Positions 34,426 to 39,468 of a stretch of 39,468 bases of DNA are shown here, in pieces. The DNA lies in the NCBI GenBank assembly GCA_964412505.1, contig CAYPOM010000010.1, forward strand, positions 1 to 39,468, written 5' to 3'. Made by a program: the position numbers and the translations under genes. Source of the DNA: CAYLKK01 sp964412505 (GTDB lineage: Bacteria; Pseudomonadota; Alphaproteobacteria; UBA3830; CAYLKK01). The notes under the pieces were generated by a model that saw only the letters and a list, made by a program, of their open reading frames with translations, had not been told where the DNA came from and did no database searches. Position 1 is the first letter of the stretch. Each line of letters starts with the position of its first letter.

Positions 34426-36237
34426 TTACTTCATTGTGTATGCTAAAAATATGATTAAGAAAAGAACACTAAATGCATAGCAGATAGCAGAGAATGGCAT
34501 CGAAGAAACTAATTTGTTTAGTTTAAAACAAGCTATATTATATATTTTTAAAAATAATCTATTGTTTATTAAGTTAGTAATATTTTTTAATATTGTATTA
34601 GCATATTTGGTTGTCTCATCGTTGAATTTTACTTCGTATTTTTTGGAAAAAAATTTTTCATACTTTTCATTAAATAATATACTATTTTCAAAAAAATGAT
34701 TTTTAGCTAAATGTATTGCTGTAAAAATGCCAATTGATTTAAGTAAAATTGAAACCCAATCGACATAAAATCCTGTTTTTATACTTTGGTGGATAAATAA
34801 CATTGCTCTAATAATAATGCTGATTAGTAGTAGGCTTGAGCATGTAGTAATTACGATATTGTTTTTTTCTGCTAATGAGTAATTTATATGAATTTCCTCC
34901 TGTATTTCTTTGTGAAAAATAAAATAAATCATTCTTGTGAATGCTAATATCAGAAACAAAGAAGAAATGCATGCTATTGCATTGAAAATGTATAAATACT
35001 GTTTTTGAATTTCTGTGCCTATCGATATTCCAAATGGGATGGCACCTACAATTAATAAGCAAGGTACCAACATAAATGTATATGTACACGGTAATTCGTT
35101 CATAAGAGCACCCATCTTCTTTATATTAGTTTCGCCCAAGAGTGAGTTAATTATATTTCCTGCTGCAAAGAATAATGATACTTTTGCTACTGCGTGTATT
35201 ATAAAAAACATAGTTGCAAATTTAGTCGCTCCAAAGCATGTGGCGCATAACATGATACTAATTTCTGCAATTGTAGAACATGCTAAAATTCGTTTTATAT
35301 CATTTTCGTATAAAGTATTTATTGAGGCATATATTGCTGTACATGCTGAATATACTAAAAATAGATTTTTTAAGTATATGTGCATACCGATTGTGTTTTG
35401 TATTTTAATTAACAAGAATACTCCTGCAGATACTAGCGTTGCAGAATGTAGTAGGGCTGACACAGGTGTAGGCGCAATCATCGCATCTTTTAACCATTTA
35501 CTCCAGCCTAATTGAGCAGATTTTACTGAAACCGCAAGTAGAAACAATAAACATGCGATAGTCTTTACATTAAATGTATATAGCAGTTTTGTCTCTGATA
35601 ATTTTTCTAAATCGAAAGTTCTATAATGTACATAGATTAGTACGATTGCAAATAGGAAGAAAACATCTCCTATTTTGTTTATTAAGAATATTCTAAACGC
35701 TGTATTTTTAGTTTGTTCAGACTTTTCATTATAGAAATTTATTAGTATATACGATATAAGTGAAATTAATTCCCAGCCAAAATAAATTTGAATAAGATTG
35801 CTGCTTGATGTTAAAAGAAACATTGATAGAGAAAATAGGCAAATTTGTGTGACTAACTTTCCTGATAACTTATTGATATTTTCAAATGAGTATATGACAG
35901 TAAATGCGGTTAGAAGTGCAATAGAGAATATCCAAGTATTTGTTGTAAAGTCATCTTTTAGTACAAAATATACATTTACATCAGATAGGCTTATCCACGT
36001 GAGTTGTAATACTTCATGTATGTTTTTAAAATCATAGTAGTATAATTTTACAGAAAAAAATATTAGAGATGATATTGCTAGTAGTATCGATATAAAATTT
36101 GCATGTTTTTTTAATAACTCGTGTTTTACTATGTTATTATTGAATCGGTTTGATGTTTCTAATATCCAAAGTTTGCTGCCTATAAACAGTATCGACAACA
36201 TGAAAAAAACAATTATGAAATAGTAAAAATTATTCAT
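34426..36237 (-). CDS. nuoL: NADH-quinone oxidoreductase subunit L
   Basis: A 603-residue proton-pumping subunit of complex I with the long C-terminal lateral-helix extension. Signatures: IYFGWELISLISYILINFYN with the key Glu, AFRIFLINKIGDVFFLFAI, and the very conserved KDAMIAPTPVSALLHSATLV followed by SAGVFLLIK. I start it at 36237 (MNNFYYFIIV), overlapping the nuoK stop by 8 bp; an in-frame Met 15 codons upstream would extend far into nuoK. It retains the family motifs better than its neighbours NuoI, NuoJ and NuoK. Confidence 0.94.
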   Translation of the reverse strand: MNNFYYFIIVFFMLSILFIGSKLWILETSNRFNNNIVKHELLKKHANFISILLAISSLIFFSVKLYYYDFKNIHEVLQLTWISLSDVNVYFVLKDDFTTNTWIFSIALLTAFTVIYSFENINKLSGKLVTQICLFSLSMFLLTSSSNLIQIYFGWELISLISYILINFYNEKSEQTKNTAFRIFLINKIGDVFFLFAIVLIYVHYRTFDLEKLSETKLLYTFNVKTIACLLFLLAVSVKSAQLGWSKWLKDAMIAPTPVSALLHSATLVSAGVFLLIKIQNTIGMHIYLKNLFLVYSACTAIYASINTLYENDIKRILACSTIAEISIMLCATCFGATKFATMFFIIHAVAKVSLFFAAGNIINSLLGETNIKKMGALMNELPCTYTFMLVPCLLIVGAIPFGISIGTEIQKQYLYIFNAIACISSLFLILAFTRMIYFIFHKEIQEEIHINYSLAEKNNIVITTCSSLLLISIIIRAMLFIHQSIKTGFYVDWVSILLKSIGIFTAIHLAKNHFFENSILFNEKYEKFFSKKYEVKFNDETTKYANTILKNITNLINNRLFLKIYNIACFKLNKLVSSMPFSAICYAFSVLFLIIFLAYTMK

Positions 36238-36487
36238 CTTGTATATCCTTGTCGAAAAGAATAAAAAGTGCCATATCAACAACAGATATAACTAAAAGCG
36301 TTAAGACAAACATAAAACTTTTTTGAATTCCTGTAATGTCGTCTGCGTTTGAGAAAATCCAGATAGAAGCAAGAAGCATCATCTCTGAACATATGAGGCA
36401 TCTAAATGCTGAACTAACGGAAAAAATAGCTCCGCATAGGCTAATCACAAAAAAGATCGCAGGAAAATAACAAGAATATTCACACAT
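36230..36487 (-). CDS. nuoK: NADH-quinone oxidoreductase subunit K, divergent
   Basis: An 85-residue, three-helix subunit, shorter than the usual 100-102. Glu35 in CLICSEMMLLASIW fits the conserved second-helix Glu (E. coli Glu36). In the third helix FMFVLTLLVISVVDMALFIL the conserved Glu of the AAAE motif (E. coli Glu72) is missing; by my alignment Ser68 takes its place and an Asp (71) lies one helical turn on. Both Glu residues are considered part of the proton route. Its start overlaps the nuoJ end by 8 bp and its end overlaps nuoL by 8 bp. Confidence 0.82.
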   Translation of the reverse strand: MCEYSCYFPAIFFVISLCGAIFSVSSAFRCLICSEMMLLASIWIFSNADDITGIQKSFMFVLTLLVISVVDMALFILFDKDIQDE

Positions 36488-37022
36488 TTTTTTTATCCGA
36501 TATGTCTACTAATTTTACAGAACATGTTGATTCGCTTGTCGTAACGTCTTCTTTGTATCTTTCTAATAAATTCATGCTGTTTGAATTTTTCGGTAATGTG
36601 AATACGGCAGCAAAACATGAAAATAGAATTAAACTTATCATCAAATATATGCCTATGTTTTGTGAACATATTTTTTGTATTTCGTCTACATTTTTCAAAA
36701 AATAGCTACTAATGCTCCACTCTTTAAGAAATCGTATAATTATTATAGAGAATGCTGCTCCTATCAATATGCATAATAATTGCTGTTTATAGTTGATTTC
36801 AGTATGTTGGGTTACTTGCTTAATTATAAATATTGCCAAAAACAATGCGACGTAACTCATTGTGATTAATATTCCATATATTTTCATATCTGTGTATGTG
36901 AATATATAAAAAGATATTAAAAAAGATGAGAGCATACATATTATGACAGATCTTAAATTGCTGCGTACGAATATAGAAAAAATGCATGCTAAAATTATTG
37001 TACATCCAAGAGTTAACTCCAT
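36480..37022 (-). CDS. nuoJ: NADH-quinone oxidoreductase subunit J, divergent
   Basis: A 180-residue protein with about five hydrophobic helices, of the size expected for NuoJ. The third-helix region TDMKIYGILITMSYVALFLA stands where NuoJ normally has the conserved (A)F.a....iYvGAi.VLf segment, and is poorly conserved. The call rests mostly on position between nuoI and nuoK and on topology. It lies 4 bp after nuoI and overlaps nuoK by 8 bp. Confidence 0.72.
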   Translation of the reverse strand: MELTLGCTIILACIFSIFVRSNLRSVIICMLSSFLISFYIFTYTDMKIYGILITMSYVALFLAIFIIKQVTQHTEINYKQQLLCILIGAAFSIIIIRFLKEWSISSYFLKNVDEIQKICSQNIGIYLMISLILFSCFAAVFTLPKNSNSMNLLERYKEDVTTSESTCSVKLVDISDKKNV

Positions 37023-37026
37023 ATTT

Positions 37027-37392
37027 CTAATTCCTATCAGTTGTTATGGCGACGATAAAATCTGTTTTTTTAGTGGAAATATGTATATCGCCATCTGTCA
37101 TTTTTAATGCCTTTTTATTGCATGTCGCGACACAATTTCCGCAAAAACAACACTTATTGTAGTTTATCAAAAATTCTGTTTCTTTTATACATATGCATTT
37201 ATTAGGACAAGATACAGCACATGCTTTGCATGATACGCATGCTGATTTATCAAGAGTATGCATTCCTCTATGTGTAGCAAATGTGCGAATTCTTTCATTT
37301 GGATAATTTATTGTAACCTTTCGTTCTGTCATTTTTTTTAGTATTGTAAAAAATGCTTTACAAATAGATATAAAGTCGGTTGCAATTTTCAT
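37027..37392 (-). CDS. nuoI: NADH-quinone oxidoreductase subunit I, shortened
   Basis: A 121-residue 8Fe-8S protein of complex I's peripheral arm; typical NuoI has about 160. VTINYPNERIRTFATHRGMH fits the N-terminal NuoI signature (VTINYP.E......RGeH). Two four-Cys motifs are present: CVSCKACAVSCPNKC and CCFCGNCVATCNKKA; the second has Asn in place of the usual Pro. The C-terminal region after the second cluster is nearly all missing. I start at 37392 (MKIATDF); an upstream Met at 37428 is possible. First gene of nuoIJKLMN; nuoA-H are not in this window, so the operon is split. Divergent from the Rsb-type operon. Confidence 0.82.
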   Translation of the reverse strand: MKIATDFISICKAFFTILKKMTERKVTINYPNERIRTFATHRGMHTLDKSACVSCKACAVSCPNKCICIKETEFLINYNKCCFCGNCVATCNKKALKMTDGDIHISTKKTDFIVAITTDRN

Positions 37393-37566
37393 ATGAATAC
37401 ATAAATCAATATATAAATTGTAGCACATAATTATGCATATGTAATATGTGTTTATGATTAAGAGTTGTATGAAGATAAATATGCACGATTATATATTGAA
37501 ACTAGTTTTTTAATAAAAAATAAATTTTATTAAAGTAGAATGGTAGAGGTATGTAGAACCAGGTTT

Positions 37567-38745
37567 ATGAGTAAGAACGATAAAATAAATGTATTAATTG
37601 TCGATGATGATCCTGAAATCAGGTTTTTGTATAGTCAGTGGTTTAATGCTAGTGCATACAAAGATACATATTCGTTTATATTCTGTCCTACTGATAGTAA
37701 AGCTATTGATGTGGTAAAAGAGGCAAATGATCTGTGCGCTATCGTTTGTGATTGGAGTGTCCCTACTCGTGGAGGCTTGGAGCTAGTTAAATGTGTGAAA
37801 AACATAGATGCCAGTATTTCGTGCATAATTGTTTCAACTTTTGGAAATATATCTTATGTCCGTGAGGCTATGACAGCCGGTGCTTTTGATTTTTTGGTTA
37901 GGCCAACAGATTTTAATGATCTTGAGCGGAGTCTGGCGAGGGGGGTTGATGCGTGTTTAGAGCGTCGAGTAGCGAATGAGAATGCTTTGCGTCTGCAGGG
38001 AATTAGAGCTGAGTTGAATAGTTCTGCGGATTTGCAGAGGAGTATTCTGCCTGGAACAATGCTTAGATCTCGTTGTGTAGATTTATTTGCGGATACAACT
38101 CCTGCAGCAGAGGTCGGCGGAGATTTTTATGATTTTTTTTGGATCACTGAGTCTCGTTTGGGAGTTGTAATGGCTGATGTTTCCGGCAAGAATGTAACAG
38201 CTGCGCTTTTTATGGCTATGGCAAAGACTTTGATAAAGGCTTTTGCTAGCTCATCTGACACTCCGGCTGACTGCTTGAAGGCGGCAAACTGTGAATTGTC
38301 TAGAGAAAATCATAATTCGATGTTTGTTACAGCTGTTTTTGGGGTTTTTGATATCGAAACGTGTGTATTTGAGTATAGTAATGCAGGACATTTACCCGTT
38401 GTGTTAGTTGGCTCTGATGGCGCTCGTTTGTTGCAGTGTGATTCTGGCCTTGCTTTAGGGCTTGTTGATGATATTGACTTTCAAAATAACAAAGTTCAAC
38501 TTTATAGCGGTGATGCGATATTTCTATATACAGATGGCGTTACGGAAGCTGTAAATGCAAATAATGATGAGTTTGGGTATGATATTTTTCTTGAGACATT
38601 GAATGATAATAAACGGAAAAGTCCTATTAGGATGACAGAATGCGTTGTTAATAAGTTGAAAGAGTTTGTCGGAGGCGCAGAACAGTCTGATGATATTACA
38701 ACATTGTGCCTAAAATATAAACAGAAGGTGAATGATGCTGTGTAA
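37567..38745 (+). CDS. Response regulator fused to PP2C-type (RsbU/SpoIIE) phosphatase
   Basis: A 392-residue cytoplasmic protein. Residues 1-125 are a receiver domain: acidic VDDD (12-15), phosphoacceptor Asp62 (VCDWSVP), and FLVRP, where Arg112 replaces the usual conserved Lys. Residues about 165-388 are a PPM/SpoIIE phosphatase with the metal motifs GGDFYD (184-189), ADVSGKN (203-209), YTDGVTEA (321-328) and SDDITT (374-379). Such proteins dephosphorylate a STAS antagonist in partner-switching pathways. The start at 37567 lets the protein begin just before the receiver strand; Met at 37540 is an alternative. It overlaps the RsbW-like gene by 14 bp. Confidence 0.88.
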   Translation: MSKNDKINVLIVDDDPEIRFLYSQWFNASAYKDTYSFIFCPTDSKAIDVVKEANDLCAIVCDWSVPTRGGLELVKCVKNIDASISCIIVSTFGNISYVREAMTAGAFDFLVRPTDFNDLERSLARGVDACLERRVANENALRLQGIRAELNSSADLQRSILPGTMLRSRCVDLFADTTPAAEVGGDFYDFFWITESRLGVVMADVSGKNVTAALFMAMAKTLIKAFASSSDTPADCLKAANCELSRENHNSMFVTAVFGVFDIETCVFEYSNAGHLPVVLVGSDGARLLQCDSGLALGLVDDIDFQNNKVQLYSGDAIFLYTDGVTEAVNANNDEFGYDIFLETLNDNKRKSPIRMTECVVNKLKEFVGGAEQSDDITTLCLKYKQKVNDAV

Positions 38746-39139
38746 TATTGGGTATGATATCAAGCAAATTGACGAAGTGTTCGTTTTTCTCGAGAATTTC
38801 TGTGCTTTTAATGGAATTAATGACGAGAGCCTTTGTCAGCTAAAAATGATTGCGGATGAAATCGTAAGTAATATTATTAACTATGTAGATGTTAATTATG
38901 GACAGAAGATTTCAATTTTTGCAACAGTAAAAAATTCAACTATTAGGTTGCGTGTGGTGGATTTTAATGGTGAATTTAATCCGTTGTCCATGCCGGAGCC
39001 TGATGTGAGTTTGCCTCTTGAAGAAAGAAGGGTAGGTGGCTTAGGGATATATCTTGTTCGTAAAAGCGCATTGCGTGTTTGTTACAAAAGACAAAATGGG
39101 AAGAATGTGTTAACAATAATTTGTAGATTTGGAGAATGA
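38732..39139 (+). CDS. RsbW-like anti-sigma/serine kinase (HATPase)
   Basis: A 135-residue GHKL ATPase of the RsbW/SpoIIAB type. Its N box ADEIVSNIINY (41-51), the G1 region VDFNGEFNP (about 76-84, a variant of D.G.pf.p), and the G2 region GGLGIYLVRK (102-111) are visible. Members bind a sigma factor or another target and phosphorylate their STAS antagonist. It lies between the phosphatase gene (14-bp overlap) and the STAS gene (ATGA-type overlap), the complete partner-switch trio. No sigma factor gene is next to it in the window, so the target is unknown. Confidence 0.88.
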   Translation: MMLCNIGYDIKQIDEVFVFLENFCAFNGINDESLCQLKMIADEIVSNIINYVDVNYGQKISIFATVKNSTIRLRVVDFNGEFNPLSMPEPDVSLPLEERRVGGLGIYLVRKSALRVCYKRQNGKNVLTIICRFGE

Positions 39140-39468
39140 TGATGGAAATTGAGACAATAAAAGATAATGGTATAGATATAGTATATCCGATCGATAGATT
39201 AGATACTACAAATTTTAAGGAATTTGAGTCCTTCCTTCAGGGGCTTATACAGGATAACGCAAAAATTATAATTTCCTTTGCTAAGTTAAATTACATTTCT
39301 AGTGCAGGGTTAAGAATACTACTGGTAGCAGCTAAATCTCTTAAGGCTAAGAATGGTACGCTTGTGTTGTGTGATATGAAAAAAAAGATACTTGATGTAT
39401 TCCAAGTTAGTGGTTTTGATAAGATATTGAAGATAGAGGGTAGTTTGGAGGATGGGAAGGGTTGTATG
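39136..39468 (+). CDS. STAS-domain anti-sigma factor antagonist (RsbV-like), 3' end outside the window
   Basis: An open frame of 111 residues runs from 39136 to the window end with no stop. Three ATG codons in a row (39136, 39139, 39142) offer starts; the first overlaps the RsbW-like stop. IVYPIDRLDTTNF and KIIISFAKLNYISSAGLRIL fit the STAS fold, and the Ser in YISSAG is the site phosphorylated by RsbW-type kinases. The sheet-helix pattern continues to LDVFQVSGFDKILKI, so only a short tail is missing. Third gene of the partner-switch operon. Confidence 0.88.
   Translation, partial: MMMEIETIKDNGIDIVYPIDRLDTTNFKEFESFLQGLIQDNAKIIISFAKLNYISSAGLRILLVAAKSLKAKNGTLVLCDMKKKILDVFQVSGFDKILKIEGSLEDGKGCM

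Noticed and set aside
34808..35089. Minus-strand frame with Tyr/Ile-rich start within nuoL
   Set aside because: Entirely inside nuoL in another frame, with no independent signal.

Overview
The window is AT-rich, gene-dense DNA from what looks like an alphaproteobacterium with a reduced, host-associated lifestyle, possibly of the Rickettsiales/Holosporales type. This is inferred from alphaproteobacterial neighbourhoods (argS followed by a SPOR-domain gene; ftsK-lolA; a MetG lacking the C-terminal tRNA-binding domain), low GC, decayed insertion sequences, a scattered complex I locus and several secreted proteins of no recognised family. The species cannot be named from the sequence alone.

Layout. 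(1) 1-1070 is decayed: an IS1-type transposase tail on the plus strand and, on the minus strand, a secreted BspA-like leucine-rich-repeat gene broken by three frameshifts. (2) 1199-3315 (+) is a Nudix hydrolase, an FMN-dependent FabK/nitronate-monooxygenase-like enzyme and plsY, ended by a terminator that lies inside the convergent cvpA gene. (3) 3316-7285 (-) is a secreted protein, a large MscS-type channel and cvpA. (4) 7521-9643 (+) is ychF and an ArnA-like UDP-glucuronate decarboxylase lacking the formyltransferase domain. (5) 9740-14608 (-) is the most striking locus: one protein containing both type VI secretion sheath subunits, TssB fused to TssC; then a TPR/Rossmann(SLOG-like)/class III nucleotide cyclase protein; then a secreted protein with a methionine-rich repeat tail. 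(6) 14922-19164 (+) is tRNA-Ser, ftsK, lolA and lpxB. (7) 19249-22575 (-) is tRNA-Gly, arnT, an ArnE-like small membrane protein and arnB, which with the ArnA-like gene make most of a 4-amino-arabinose lipid A pathway. (8) 22722-26465 holds a transposase remnant, an M50 protease, a SPOR protein and argS. (9) 26590-31492 holds metG, a probable holA, tRNA-Met and a large secreted protein of unknown function. (10) 31680-37392 (-) is nuoIJKLMN with a shortened NuoI and an altered NuoK. (11) 37567-39468 (+) is a partner-switching module: response regulator/PP2C phosphatase, RsbW-like kinase and STAS antagonist, the last running off the window end.

The genes suggest a cell that keeps its envelope (LpxB, LolA, Ara4N modification, MscS, FtsK, SPOR), respires with a divergent complex I, and uses a contractile T6SS whose sheath operon carries its own putative cyclic-nucleotide enzyme. 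The strongest candidate for something little described is the tssBC fusion operon.
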